Assembly: GCA_030674185.1 (NCBI GenBank)
Contig: CM060307.1
Span: 73,466,699 to 73,530,698 of the forward strand
Source of the DNA: Monoplex corrugatus
Taxonomy: Eukaryota > Mollusca > Gastropoda > Littorinimorpha > Ranellidae
DNA: 64,000 bases
Direction of reading: 5' to 3'
Under the pieces are notes generated by a model. That model was not told the DNA's origin and did not search any database. It was given only the letters and a program-made list of their open reading frames with translations. The translations under genes and the position numbers were made by a program. This document shows positions 1-10,983 of the stretch, piece after piece (the first letter of the stretch is position 1; the number at the start of each line of letters is the position of its first letter).

Positions 1-819
1 TCTCTTTACAGTTCTTTGAACCGTAGTCTTGGCTCTGATGTTTTATAGACAATAAAGTGAGGTTCTCTTTGCAGCATACTGTCTGTGTGCTTAAAAGAAT
101 CTCCGTCAACAAAAGTGTTCTCCCTGCTTTAACTCTTTATTAAAAAAGAAATCTAGTGTAGTGGTAATGTCTGACCGCAAGCACTCACATACAGAGAAAT
201 AAGGATGGCACTTTTTAATTCTTGGCCATGACTCTCTTGGTGGCAGTCAGCTGTTCAGATTTGGTGATATCACTGTTATGTAGTTTCACAAAGTCACTCA
301 TGGTAGATTAAAAATTTGATGACTAACACTGAGTGACAACCATGCTAAAACAAACCAGAGATTGCCGTATGTTGAGCATGAAGATTTCAGAGGTCTAAGG
401 GGCTTTCAGTGTGTCAGTTTGCAGTTATCAGACATTCTATTGTGCTGCTCCAAAGCAGGTCTGTGTTTGTTGAAATATCAGAAAATATTTCAAACGAAAT
501 TCAGTTGATGTAACATTTAATAAAAAAGAATAACTTTGGAATATTATTATGTACAAATGTTCTTAATGTTCAAAGTTTATTGTCACAAATTACCTAATTG
601 ATCTTTATTTATTTATTTCCTTCTTTTTCCCCTCAGTGTGTGTAAATGATGACTGTACTTAATTTCTCATCAACAGATAATCATGTTGACTTGGCTTGAC
701 TTTGTATCCTATTGAACACTTGTTGAAGGTCACAACATGTTTCATATGATTGTTTCATGATGTGAAAACTGTTGAATAATGTTTGCTGGTGAAAACAAGT
801 TTGTTTGCTGTCCATACAG
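1..819. other. No gene seen; presumed CCDC125 intron
   Basis: AT-rich sequence without a recognisable coding segment, RNA gene or repeat family. Because the exon starting at 820 begins inside the CCDC125 reading frame behind a good acceptor (tttgctgtccatacag), this stretch is most simply the end of an upstream intron. Confidence 0.5.
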
Positions 820-930
820 CTTGCGGTACTGGGAGCATGCCGGTGCAGAAGGACAGACGACATGGAGCCCTGCGGATGTGCCTATGCCGCTGCAAACCTC
901 ATGCGGGAGGTCTACAAACTCAGGGAAGAA
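820..930 (+). CDS. CCDC125: CCDC125-like exon, cysteine-rich segment
   Basis: 111 nt, phase 0 at both ends, 37 codons. It reads LAVLGACRC, then CGCAYAAANLMREVYKLREE. The acceptor ends in catacag and the donor is GTGGGT. The spaced cysteines correspond to the cysteine-rich patch of vertebrate CCDC125. Confidence 0.75.
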
Positions 931-2111
931 GTGGGTGCAAAATGTTAACTGTTCTTTTAACTCACTCGGTATGGAGAGTTTTTCCCCTTGCATTTCCCCA
1001 GGTACGGCCCATTTTGAAGGGTTAGGGAAAAAGTCACAAAAAATACAAAACATAAAGGATCAAAATGAAACTTTCAGATCTGAATATTTACATGCTGGGT
1101 TAGTTCATGCCAAAATATTGAAGCTCTTCCTTGAATATTTCTTCGTCATGTGCCATGTTGAAAATACCCCAAATTTTGTGGTCAGGATCACTGTACAGTC
1201 ACACACTCTGATCAGCTCCATGAACACACAGTCAAAGGTGAGAAGGTCAGGAGAAGTGCTCATTCTGCTTGCCACTCAGTTCTCTTATGCCTTCTGTTAT
1301 GACAATGGAATTTAGAAAGTCTTCTGTCACAAACTGATTCAAGAAATCAAAGGGGGCGTGGCACTGAACTGGGACATGCAGGCCACAAGAGCCAGAGAAC
1401 AGAGGCAAAGTGGGAGAAAAACTAAAATCTTCGTGCCAGTCATGCATAGGAAAGTGAATGAAACCTCCATCAGACATGCGACTCACTGTGCTTGACCCGC
1501 TCACCGCTCGCCTCTCGTGACGTGTACACCCACCTCCCCCTTCCACTTCACTGTCGTCTGAAACTGGGTCACTGTCAGTTCCTCCTTGCTGGCAGCTTCC
1601 ATTACTTGATACACTTTCACCATTATCTTCATCATACTCCTTGATGTCCAATCCTTCAGTCTGAAGCACTTCAATCACTTCAGCAGCAGTAAAACGCCGC
1701 CGTCGCGATCTACTTGTCAAATGCAGATTAGCCATTCGTGTAGGTTGCCGAAGTCAATCGTTTCCTGACGAGTGTATGGCTACGGAATCTCACGAAGTAA
1801 CTTTCCCTTTGACCCTTGACATGTTTGCGGTGACCAGTGTGGCTATGGTAGGCATGCAGGATCTAAAGGGGAGCGTCGAAAAAATTTTAATTATCGAAAC
1901 CGCTATAGCGTTCCGTCGTACAGAACCGTGCCTTTCATCACAACTGCTATAGCGTTCCGTCGTACCGAGTGAGTTAAAAAACAAACAACATGCTGATATT
2001 TTTCTTTTTAAATTATTACTGTAATTATTCCCCTTTGCTAACATTTGAAAAAGATTGATTACAAAAATATGTTTACAAGCAACTTCAGATCAAACAAAGT
2101 AAAATAAACAA

Positions 2112-2196
<85 letters not shown>

Positions 2197-4614
2197 CATG
2201 AATATAAAATTAGTGTCATGAACTATAGTGCAAAGGGCTAAGTGCTTTCCTAGCCAACAGATTCCCTCCATCTTGCTAGATTTGTGTGATAAGACTGCTA
2301 TGCTCCTCACCCTTAAGCAGCCAATTATTGCTCCTCATATTCAGGTTGCCCAAACCTAAGACATGTCATTCAATTTCTAGCTGCCATCTTAACCTGTTCA
2401 CTGCTTCCGATCGAATATTCAGTCGGAAGAAACATACGCCTCCACTGTCACCGACCGAATATTCATTCGGCTTCTTATCTATTTTTAGCCAAAAAACCCC
2501 CGACGCTTTCAGTGATGTATGAGATAGCAACAGAAACTTCAGTATTCCCTCTATAAATAGATGCTAATTATGTATATGTGACGTTTTACGGTCTTTTCTG
2601 CCCGTGTGGTTGAAAATGTGACCCCGTACTATTCAGCGACTGTAAACAATGGCGGACGAACTCGCTTCAACATTGAGCGTCGATCGGACCCGAAAAACAA
2701 CTTATGCAGCAAAAGAAGTTGCAGAAATCATTGCTTGTGGAGCTGATTCTGATTTGCAGTCTGTCGATAAGAGTGAAAATGACGATAATTTGGCGCATGC
2801 AGGTGATATTTCGGTGTTGATGTCCGAAGTCGGACTTGGCCTAGATAAGAGTCAGAGTGACATTACTAGCACTGGCAATCGTAAAAACGAAAGTACTGCT
2901 GCTCCTGGTGTGTTACAAAGATACTGAACAAGAAAATGTATATTGTTGTGGGGTTTTCTGGGCTGGATGAAGAGATATGAATTTTTTTTTATTTTAAGTC
3001 AAGAGGCAAGACATTTAAAACTCCATGGCACAGGTGATTCACCTTTTTATCTATGCTTTGGCAGTGAAAGGGTTAAATGAATAAATGTCATATTCACCTG
3101 TCTGTCTCGTATATCCCCATTTTGAGCCTTGATCATATCATTTTTTGATGGTGATGTTTGGCAGCAATTCTGCAGCTGTTTTGAATGTGAAAATTTTAGC
3201 TTGTCATGACTCTGTGACCCATTCTAAGGAAATGAATTTCAAACAGGGCCCCTCTGGGGATTTCCCTCCTCCCCATTCCTAGTCCCCTTGCCCAGTTTGT
3301 CCTGGGTCAAGTGAGTTAGAACGAGGTCTCTCATTGGCATGATTGTTTTGTACACTAATTCGGGCGGATTAGGTTGGAAGTGAGAACTGGATTGTCAGTT
3401 CCCTCAGGCCATCTGATATGAGAGGTTACCCTATGGAGGATTGCCCATAGCATTTGGGGCCAGGAGGTTTTAGTCCCTAAGTGCAAGAGATGAAGACCCA
3501 GACGCTATGCAGTCAAGATGACCTCAGATCTTTGTCCTCATCTCCAAGAGGTGAAGTCCATTCTTTCACATGCTCCTGATGTTTACAGTACACGAACTGC
3601 AAAAGAAATGTCGTGATTAAAGCCAGAAGCTTCACATGGTGTTGGCCAAAGCATTTAACACAGTTAAGCAAAAGGACTTGTGGTAGATTCTATTAGACTT
3701 TGTCTGCCTTCAGAAGCTTGTTTCGACGATTGCTGTTTTCCACTATGCTGGCCAGGGTGCAAGAGAATAGGGAGACATCTAAACACTCCCTGTGAAGAAC
3801 AGAGTGAAACAGAAGTGCGTTCTAGCTTCCACTCTCTTCTCCATCCTCTTTGTAGCAAAGATGATTGATGCATTCAGAGTTCAGAGATTTTGAAAGGAGT
3901 ATGTACAACATGTTATGCTCTGATGGAAAGCTCTTCAATCTGCAGAGTCTCTGTCTGAAAGCTGTCCTTTGGAAATTTGTCTTCACAGGTGACTGTGTAC
4001 TGGCTGCATATTCACATAAAGACATCCAGTATATCATTGACCTCAGTCTGAAACAAAAGTTTTTGGCACACATTCTCATCTGAATGGATTGTTTTTGTTC
4101 TTTCGTTCTAGTAGTTAAGGTCTGTAAGAAATGTGCAATGACATAGCATAGCTAGGCAGCATGGAAGAAGTACTTCCTCTTCCCAAATTTTAGCAGTCTT
4201 TTGCTGTTTTTTATTGTGCAGGATTGAATCACCAGTTTCAAAAGACAGATACAATGGGTAAGATGAAAGAAAAGCTGAGATATGTTTTGCAGCATTATGA
4301 ACTTATTTGTAGCATGAACTCAGTCTTTTTAAGACTACTGATGACGTCTTGATGAAATCACTGTGTGCGACATCTTATTCTCAAGTATTGTACAGGTTTC
4401 ACAGATCTAGTTATCTGTTTTTCAGTGCAAGCTAATGCTACAGCGACGAGAGGAAGCCTACATGACGGTTGACGCCTACAGGTTAGCGTTTGAAGAGCAG
4501 CTGCAGAAAAGCCGCACGATGACTCAGCAGCTGGCTTCCATGGCAACCACCTCCTCCAGAGCTGTGAAAGCCAAAGCGGCTGTCAAGTGGCTGCTTGCTG
4601 TACTTGCTGATGGT

Positions 4615-4697
<83 letters not shown>

Positions 4698-7600
4698 TGT
4701 CTGTCTGCATGTGTGAATTTGTTAATTAGATATCAAAGCACTGGCAGCGTTTACAACAACAGGTGTCACAGCTGAACGAAACACTGAATGCTTTTCATTG
4801 ATGTTTCAAAGGCTTGGAAGGTTAAGATGAAACAGCTGCCTTTCACTCTGTTACATAAGGCTGAAACTTGTCTCATGGAAAAAAAACCCTAGCAATTACA
4901 GAATCTGTTATCATAAAGTAGGCCTGAAAAAAAAAGATGTTTCTGCCATTTTTACCCAGGTTGACACAGGAGTTATGGGATAGTCTTACCTTTGCTGTTT
5001 TACATATATATATATGACTTGTTGATATAGTGTGTGTGGTAGTGGAAAACATCTCTTCATATGGCTTCCCTGACTTGATTCCATTCAGTAATTCTTTACC
5101 CCTTTGCCCCAAGTGCTCATCCCAAATCTTTCTGTGTTGAGCGTGTTTATTTATCTGATTTCTTTGAAAGGAAAATGAGAAAGGAGCTTTACTTAAAGAG
5201 TTTATATTTATCCATGTTGAACTTGGGTCCCTTGCATTATCTGCATGGCAGGCTAGCCCTCAGAAATAACGGGACCAAAGTTGTTTTTAGAAGGCTGGCT
5301 GGCTTTATCGACAGAGGCAAGGACTCAAGATCAGATGTCTTGATTTCAATCCTGGATGACAACATAAAAACTGGCCTGCCTGTTCACTGCCGAGCTTTTA
5401 TATTCCAGTCTTTCTGATGGTGTCAGCTTTGTGTTCTGTAGGTCATGTTGCCTGCCTTCTTCCCTCTTTCCTACCCATCTCAAGACCTTACCAGCGCATA
5501 TGGTTTTGCCCAGGCTTAAATTAAGGAGTCTGCCCCCCTCTTCCTCCTGGTGGGGATGCCGGAAGCTCTTTCAGTGTAAATAATATCCCCATCTTCTGGA
5601 AATTCTGTGCTAGAAATTTCCTATTTTCTGTCACTCTCTTTGTTTCTGCCTTGTTCCTTTGCTTTCTGTCATTTCTTCCTGTCATTTTCGGCCTGGCTGG
5701 TCCATTCACCTGTACATGTTCAATAAAGTCATATGTACTTTGTCTTAGAATTGATAATTGGATATATGTATTAAGTGCATTTTTGGCTCTAAGGAGGTGA
5801 GATATGTGGAACCAATTTAACTTAGTTTAAGACCTGTCTTTATGTATGTTTGAGTGTCCTTAGTTGTGTTTAAATTTGTATTCAGGTGTGTTTTTTAAAT
5901 CCACTGCGTGATAAATTGGATGGAGTAGTCAGCACCATGGGCACCTCCTCAGATTTTGTGCATTTTTTTTTCCCAGTTGAAGTGTTGTGTATGTTTTGAA
6001 ACAGGTTATAACCCTGATATGGCTCTACGCAGTCAGCTTGGGTTTAAACAGAAATAACAATAACAGTAAAGAGTCAGCCATATACTTACTTACTTTACTT
6101 TTGCCTTCCGCTTGTACCGGTGGGCGTCGCAGGGAGATACAGTCATCTGTCAGCAGCAAGGTGGGTGGCCTGGAGAAGGGACATCTCGTGAGCTCTGAGG
6201 GTGTCTGCAACAGAGTCGCTCCATCGTCGTCTTGATCTTCCTCTGGCTGTCCAGCCAGAGTATCTGGTGTTGTATGCCCGAAGAGCTGGATGGTTTAGGG
6301 GCATACGTGTGAGGTGTCCGAACCACTTGATCCTCATATGTTCGATGTGTTGTAGGATTGGTGTTGCTCCTACCATGTCTCGTATCACCTCATTTCTGAT
6401 CTTGTCCCGCCTTGTCTTGTTTACTGCTTTCCTCAGGTATTTCATTTCACAGGTGACCAGTTTTCTCTCGAGGATTTTAGTTAGGGACCATGTCTGGCAC
6501 TGGTATGTCAGCGTTGGTAGAACATATAATTGCTGGTAAATTTGGGTAGAATTGTCCATGTGCGATGAATCCCTCTTGAACAAAATGTAAACTTCTTATT
6601 CAGTTTATGATATTTGTTTATCTGTGTTTTCATATTACTGTGGATTTTGATTTAGTAGTTGCAGAGATGTCTGTGTTTGTATACTGTTATGCTGTATTGT
6701 TAAACATTTGGCATCAGGAAGATGTTTAGAGACATGATTTACTCTGTCTGAGACAGAATATTAAAAATCTAAAAGTCGACGCATAGGACTGCTAGCAATT
6801 CGTTTATGAATATCAATTTCCAAATTAAAAGAATAAGTCATTATCAGTGATGTGTACTGGTCAAAATACTATGTTAGTATAGATCTGTTTATGAACATAC
6901 TTTAGCAGAAATAAACTGCGTATTATGTGAGTCTGTAATTTAACTTACATCTGTTCCACATCTTTTGGCTGTAGTGTTCTCATTTTTGTTTGTTTGTTTT
7001 GTTGTGTTGTATGAAAATGAATGTGAATTCTTAAAGCAAAAGGGAAAACATCCTGCTAAGATTCAGATTACTATACATACTGTATATGAGCTCCATTTCT
7101 TGGTCATATCGAATTCTAATCAAAATCTAAAAACAGAAAAGAAAAGGAAAAGCTGAAAAGAAAAGGAAAAGAAAAATGGGTTGTAAATTTTTATTGACAT
7201 TACTGAGGATGTGTATTGACATTACTGAGGATGTGTATTGACATTCCTGATGATGTGTAATGACATCACTGAGAATGTGTAATGACATTACTGAGGATGT
7301 GTGTTGACATTACTGAGGATGTGTATTGACATTATTGAGGATGTGTATTGACATTCCTGATGATGTGTATTGACATCACTGAGAATGTGTAATGACATTA
7401 CTGAGGATGTGTGTTGACATTACTGAGGATGTGTGTTGTCATTACTGAGGATGTGCCTAATGTCTGTTAACCAGACGAGTATCCACCAGCCAAGAATCCA
7501 GATGGGGGTGAAAGTCGGCGCCATGACAGAGCCAGTCTGGAGGCCCTCACCCTGCCTGAGCTTGTGACTCTGCTCACAGAAATGGTGGGTAGACATTTAA

Positions 7601-8150
7601 ACCTCTGACTTCTGCACCCTGTCCACCAACATCCTGCTTTGTCAACCATGCCAGCAAAGCAAAAACTTAACCCTTTGACTTTTGCACCCTGTTCACCAAC
7701 ATCCTGCTTTGTCAAACATGCCAGCAAAGCAAAAACTTAACCCTTGGATCCCTCATGCTATCCACCAGCTTCCTGCAGGAACCTGGTGAATAGTGTGAGG
7801 GAGTCCAAGGGTTAAGTTTTTGCTGTTGGTGGATAGGATATGGGAGTCATAGGATTAAAAGACTCCTTTGGCATGAGATGTGAACTTATAGGAGCTTCTG
7901 TAAGAAAGTGGACATAGAAAGAGAGAAAATGAATCAGTATGTTTGTGTGATGTGTGTATGTGTGCATCTGTATGCATATTTTACAGAAACAGTTGCATGT
8001 GTTACATTCCAAGGCTGCATATGTGTGTGTGCTTGTGTATTTTACACAAACAGTTGTGCATGTGTTCATTTAGATATTGAATACATTTCCAGTTATTAAG
8101 GGTAATTCCTGTGGATCTGATTCATATGTTTAGGAACTTTACATGGTGTG

Positions 8151-8240
<90 letters not shown>

Positions 8241-8754
8241 CAGTTCATGCAATGGCCATAAATTTTTATATACTTAGATGGTTTTGAGGGAACAGATCAT
8301 GTATATGGGAAGATTACTGAGAAGATAAGCAATGTGGTTTGCTCTCCCTTTGTTGAAAAATGCACCCATTTTTTAAAATCATGTTCCATGTATTTGAAGT
8401 TGAACATAACATCCAGGCAGTAAAAGTGTTTGCTGTTTGTTTTGCTTCTGTTTGTGTGTTTGTTTTGGTATGGTTTGTTTATTTGTTTGTTAGTCTTTTT
8501 TAAATAGTAAGTCTAAACAGGAAGGAAAACCACTTTAACAGTCGCACACAAAACCTTCACATATGCAGCGTGACTGAAAATGTTCCATCTGGCATGATAT
8601 TTATTATTTTTCTTTTTCTTTTCAGTTGCATGAAAAGAAAGAAGCTCTTGTTCACCAAAAACTGGCTGGCCAAGTTCTGTCAGCACGGCTTCAAGAAGCA
8701 GAACGTAAACTGCAGTCCTTAACAGAAGCTGATGGAGATGTTCCCCACAGTTGA
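820..8754 (+). CDS. CCDC125: CCDC125-like coiled-coil protein, last four coding exons
   Basis: Coding exons are 820-930, 4426-4612, 7475-7584 and 8626-8754; every junction is GT-AG and phases match (0, 1, 0). The encoded C-terminal part of about 178 residues follows vertebrate CCDC125 block by block: a short cysteine-rich stretch starting LAVLGACRC, a helix with REEAYMTVDAYRLAFEEQL, a linker, then LPELVTLLTEM joined to LHEKKEALVHQKLAGQVLS and a stop. CCDC125 is a cytoplasmic coiled-coil protein linked in vertebrates to restraint of cell motility; that role is family knowledge only. The N-terminal exons must lie before the window. Introns carry piggyBac-type elements, a LINE piece, SINE-like sequence, a minisatellite and MITEs. 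The assignment rests on remembered similarity to the human protein and on phase agreement across all four exons. Confidence 0.8.
957..1977 (-). mobile_element. Deleted piggyBac-type DNA transposon
   Basis: The element is bounded by TTAA at both ends. The ends are inverted repeats: TTAACTCACTCGGTATGG at the left, and the right end read on the other strand gives TTAACTCACTCGGTACGAC. A subterminal motif, TACGACGGAACGCTATAGC on the minus strand, occurs twice near the right end (about 1894-1914 and 1945-1964). Inside is only the N-terminal part of a transposase gene, so this is an internally deleted, non-autonomous copy. It begins 26 bp after a CCDC125 donor site and lies in that intron. Confidence 0.75.
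1247..1735 (-). pseudogene. piggyBac transposase N-terminal fragment
   Basis: A 162-residue open frame. The N-terminus is basic (SRSRRRRFTAAEVIEVLQ), followed by an acidic, serine-rich linker (DSDPVSDDSEVEGGGG). The C-terminal third, FSGSCGLHVPVQCHAP then DFLNQFVTEDFLNSIV, matches the start of the DDE_Tnp_1_7 domain of PGBD proteins. The catalytic aspartates would lie further on and are absent, so it cannot be an active transposase. It lies inside a TTAA-bounded element, which supports the assignment. Confidence 0.7.
2113..2192. repeat. (CA)n microsatellite, 80 bp
   Basis: An uninterrupted CA dinucleotide run in the CCDC125 intron, between two piggyBac-type elements. Confidence 0.95.
2389..3076 (+). 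mobile_element. Second deleted piggyBac-type element, different family
   Basis: Flanked by TTAA. The left end is TTAACCTGTTCACTGC and the right end reversed is TTAACCCTTTCACTGCC, 14 of the first 16 bases matching. The left subterminal region has the motif CGAATATTCA(G/T)TCGG twice (about 2411-2426 and 2456-2470). It holds one short open frame. The terminal sequence differs from that of the element at 957-1977, so two separate families inserted 400 bp apart in the same intron. Confidence 0.7.
2649..2927 (+). pseudogene. Short PGBD-like N-terminal ORF
   Basis: A 92-residue frame with the segment TYAAKEVAEIIACGADSD followed by acidic and serine-rich sequence, in the style of piggyBac transposase N-termini. 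No catalytic domain follows. The call depends mainly on its place inside a TTAA/inverted-repeat element. Confidence 0.45.
3077..4425. other. CCDC125 intron, nothing further recognised
   Basis: No coding exon of CCDC125 and no clear repeat. Short open frames on both strands here show no recognisable domain. The segment around 3230-3560 has a more even base composition than its surroundings and may be an old repeat I do not recognise. Confidence 0.4.
4426..4612 (+). CDS. CCDC125: CCDC125-like exon, main coiled-coil helix
   Basis: 187 nt, enters in phase 0 and leaves in phase 1. It encodes the helix REEAYMTVDAYRLAFEEQL followed by QLASMATTSSRAVKAKAAVK, the best-matching block to vertebrate CCDC125. 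The donor is G|GTGGGT and runs straight into a GT microsatellite. Confidence 0.8.
4616..4696. repeat. (GT)n microsatellite abutting a splice donor
   Basis: About 80 bp of GT starting 3 bp after the CCDC125 donor GT at 4613, so each repeat unit offers a weak GT next to the true donor. Confidence 0.95.
5285..5545 (+). mobile_element. tRNA-headed SINE, family D
   Basis: The head resembles a tRNA: a box-A-like GGCTGGCTTTATCGACAGAG and a box-B-like GATTTCAATCC. The body includes AAGACCTTACCAGCGCATA and GGCTTAAATTAAGGAGTCTG. The same head and body recur at 35935-36185, 55795-56045 and 58335-58585. Confidence 0.6.
5546..5700 (+). repeat. Interspersed repeat shared with 58205-58320
   Basis: This segment, containing CAGTGTAAATAATATCCCC and TGTTTCTGCCTTGTTCC, reappears in reverse complement just upstream of exon 2 of HPDL copy 3. 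It follows the family D SINE here and precedes one there, so it may belong to a longer composite element. Confidence 0.6.
6080..6596 (-). pseudogene. LINE reverse transcriptase, C-terminal fragment
   Basis: An open frame of 146 residues. It has the post-catalytic part of non-LTR ORF2 proteins: VLPTLTYQCQTWSLTK, then EMKYLRKAVNKTRRDKIRN and IKWFGHLTRMP, ending with a basic tail. The 3' side ends in short TAAG repeats, as many LINE tails do. The RT catalytic region is missing (5' truncation). It lies in a CCDC125 intron, antisense to the gene. Confidence 0.75.
7193..7456. repeat. 22-bp minisatellite, 12 units, with 5-unit higher order
   Basis: The unit is close to ATTGACATTACTGAGGATGTGT. Twelve units are in register, and the variants run A A B C D E A B C D E F, so a block of five units (110 bp) has itself been duplicated. 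The array stops 18 bp before the CCDC125 exon at 7475, inside its acceptor region. Confidence 0.9.
7475..7584 (+). CDS. CCDC125: CCDC125-like exon, first half of C-terminal helix
   Basis: 110 nt, entering in phase 1 (completing GAC) and leaving in phase 0. It encodes a hydrophilic linker and SLEALTLPELVTLLTEM. The acceptor is weak (tgtctgttaaccag) because minisatellite sequence lies upstream. The phase fit to the exons on either side supports it. Confidence 0.75.
7597..7858. mobile_element. Nested-palindrome TTAA MITE, copy A
   Basis: TTAA-bounded palindromic element. The outer left arm (starting TTAAACCTCTGACTTCTGC) is present twice in tandem, at 7597-7670 and 7667-7740. An inner palindrome of 79 bp (7737-7815) centres on CAGCTTCCTGCAGGAACCTG and is itself bounded by TTAA. 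The same family recurs at 10804, 29280 and 61649. It lies in the last CCDC125 intron. Confidence 0.8.
8145..8239. repeat. (GT)n microsatellite, about 95 bp
   Basis: Nearly pure GT run in the last CCDC125 intron, with a single T-for-G interruption near the start. Confidence 0.95.
8626..8754 (+). CDS. CCDC125: CCDC125-like terminal coding exon
   Basis: 129 nt including the TGA stop. It encodes LHEKKEALVHQKLAGQVLS and a short acidic tail ending DVPHS. The acceptor has a strong pyrimidine tract (tttctttttcttttcag). The KEEALxHQ block matches vertebrate CCDC125, but the mollusc-type protein stops soon after, without the long vertebrate tail. Confidence 0.8.
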   Translation: MHEKKEALVHQKLAGQVLSARLQEAERKLQSLTEADGDVPHS

Positions 8755-10196
8755 AATCACTGTAGGTTTTGTTTCTGGGTCGGTCACTAATGCTGGCTTT
8801 TTGAGCACGTACAACAGCAACATTGCTTTAATATGTTTTTGGTCCCACCTCCCTTTCTGATACTAGTTTCATGCTTGTTTTATATTTATTGTACTGTTCA
8901 TTGGTATGTCTCTTCCCAGCTTCCACTTCCTCCCCTGCAATCCTCCTTTTTGTTTTTGCTTGTTTTTTGTTTACCTGCCAGTCTGTTTTTGATGATGGCA
9001 TTATATGCTGACATGTACTTCTATAAATCCAGTTTAAAAAGAACAGCAACAAGAAAAACACAAGCTCACATGTACATTCATAAACACACACAGACACACA
9101 CACACAGACATACACACACACACATACGAGCACAAATATGAGCAGACATTTTTATTCTTGGAGGGTGATATTGTTGAAAGGAAATACATTTGTAGAACAG
9201 GAATCTTATGTTATTTCTGTATTGCTAGTGGATTGCAAAGTTTTGGAAATGATTATTTTTTGTGGGCTAATGATGATTAAGTGGGGCATGTTTATAGAAG
9301 GTTTACAGACAAAATGCAGTTGCAAAAATTGTATATTGTATAATTAGTAATGTGAAGTGTTGACTTTTAGTAATTAGTTGTGTTTGCCTTTAGCAGACTG
9401 TAAAATAAACTTGCATAAACTGTGGCTGGACTGTATTAGAAAACAATTCAACACCTCTTTAGCAACACCAGAATATAAACCAGAATGCCACAGATGTGGA
9501 GGCTTAGTGCATGAGCTCAGATTTCTTAGTTTTTCTCATTTGTTACTTCTTAGAAAGTGTATCCTAAATGTTGGCTGCCATACAGCACTTGAAAAAAAAG
9601 AGTGAAAGTACTGTTGGAACAGACATAGCTTAGAAAGGAAAGAGATTGGATAGCCTCAGTAGTGTGATTTGAAGCACAGATCTTAAAATAAAAAACTTCA
9701 TGATTTTGACTGTGATCTCTTCAGTTCTCATTTTTAGTTTTGATTGCAAGTGGTCAGTATATTGGTCTGGACACCCAGTATTTGGCTACCATATTATTGG
9801 CAACCAATTGTTTGTATTGCAAAATATGCCACTGTTAAAGAGCACTGTTAAGTGGTAGATGACATGTAGATGTTGATGATGCATGTAATTTTTTTTGTGT
9901 CAGACAGGTTGTTATTTAGATGATGATGCTACTAGTTTTCAAACATGTGTTTTTGTTGGCATGTTTTCAAACTAGTGCAAAGCTGCAAACTGAAGCAAGT
10001 TTCGAAGAGTGTTTATGTGAGTAATGTTTGTGCAGTAGCTTTCAGAGTTACATACTTTGAACAAACTGAGGGCTGTAACTAATGTAGGAAGTTAGACAAC
10101 TGAAGGAAGATGTCTGAAGTTCTTGGTTGTGTCTGTCAGTATTTTAAATTGATGCTGTTAGTGTGTTTGTAAACTTTTTTTCAGATCAAAGAGATG

Positions 10197-10214
10197 TTTA
10201 TTATTATTATTATT

Positions 10215-10246
<32 letters not shown>

Positions 10247-10313
10247 GATGATGCTGTTGCTGCTGCTGATTATTATTATTATGTTGATGATGATGATGAT
10301 AATGATGATGATG
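10197..10313. repeat. Compound (TAT)n/(GAT)n trinucleotide array
   Basis: Blocks of TAT, GAT, GCT and again TAT and GAT in one run, all of period three. Confidence 0.9.
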
Positions 10314-10569
10314 AATCACTTCCACTTAGTGCTATTTTCCAAATACATTTAGACTCACTAAACTTTACACATAATCAAATTTTTCAGTGGAGCACAGAGA
10401 ATTCAAGCTGTTAGGCAAGCTGTCCACAGTCCACCATGTTGTTGCACAGTCTGCATCCTTGATGGGCATGCAGGCTAAGTGTTTCCACGTTTCTGTAAGC
10501 TAACGACTGAGATGATACACAGGATACATTAACAGTTTGTTTGCTATTCTGCATACTTGGAAGGGGTGT

Positions 10570-10722
10570 TTAGGCACTGGCAGATTTGGGCACATGTTGG
10601 CTTGGGAGATGGGGAAAATCTCCACCCTTCACTCACCAGGCAGAGGTGTCTTGGTGGGTGGGTCATAACCAGGATCTTCTGATGGGAAATCCAACAATTA
10701 CCCACTTGGCTGTGGTGCCTGT
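10570..10722 (-). mobile_element. tRNA-headed SINE, family A, copy 1
   Basis: Read on the minus strand it has GTTGGATTTCCCATCAGAAG followed by ATCCTGG, then CACCTCTGCCTGGTGAGTG and a segment ending TCTGCCAGTGCCTAAACACC. The same order of blocks is found at 18165 and, interrupted by a MITE, at 29010-29495. The head resembles a tRNA anticodon-to-T arm. Confidence 0.65.
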
Positions 10723-10803
10723 TGGCAGTAACTGCGTGTTTGTATGTATTCTTTTTAAAGTTGTATTGCATTTCTTGTGTGTGCAGTTAATTTTTTATGT
10801 TGT

Positions 10804-10983
10804 TTAACCCTTTGGCTCCCTCACCCTGTCCACCAACTGCAGCCTTTTGACTGTCTCGCCCTATCCACCAGTTTCTATCAGGAAGCTGGTGGATAGGGTG
10901 AGGGAATCAAAGGATTAAGTTTTTGCTAGTATGGTTGGCAATGCAGGAAGCTGGTGGACAGGGTGTAGGAGTCAAAGGATGAA
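10804..10983. mobile_element. Nested-palindrome TTAA MITE, copy B
   Basis: Starts TTAACCCTTTGGCTCCC and ends in a decayed inverted copy (AGTCAAAGGATGAA). The inner palindrome around 10843-10918 pairs CCCTATCCACCAG with CTGGTGGATAGGG. The outer left arm is shortened, giving 180 bp instead of 193. Confidence 0.75.

Noticed and set aside
779..1315. 178-residue plus-strand frame
   Set aside because: It reads through the CCDC125 exon in the wrong frame and into a piggyBac element.
2059..2310. Open frames of Cys-Val or His-Thr repeats across CA/GT arrays here and at many other places
   Set aside because: They are translations of dinucleotide repeats; no start context, splice evidence or conserved flank.
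7193..7456. CRISPR-like array
   Set aside because: Units are head-to-tail with no spacers; the genome is eukaryotic.
7737..7815. Hairpin as a transcription terminator or small-RNA precursor
   Set aside because: The palindrome is the inner unit of a TTAA-bounded MITE found four times.
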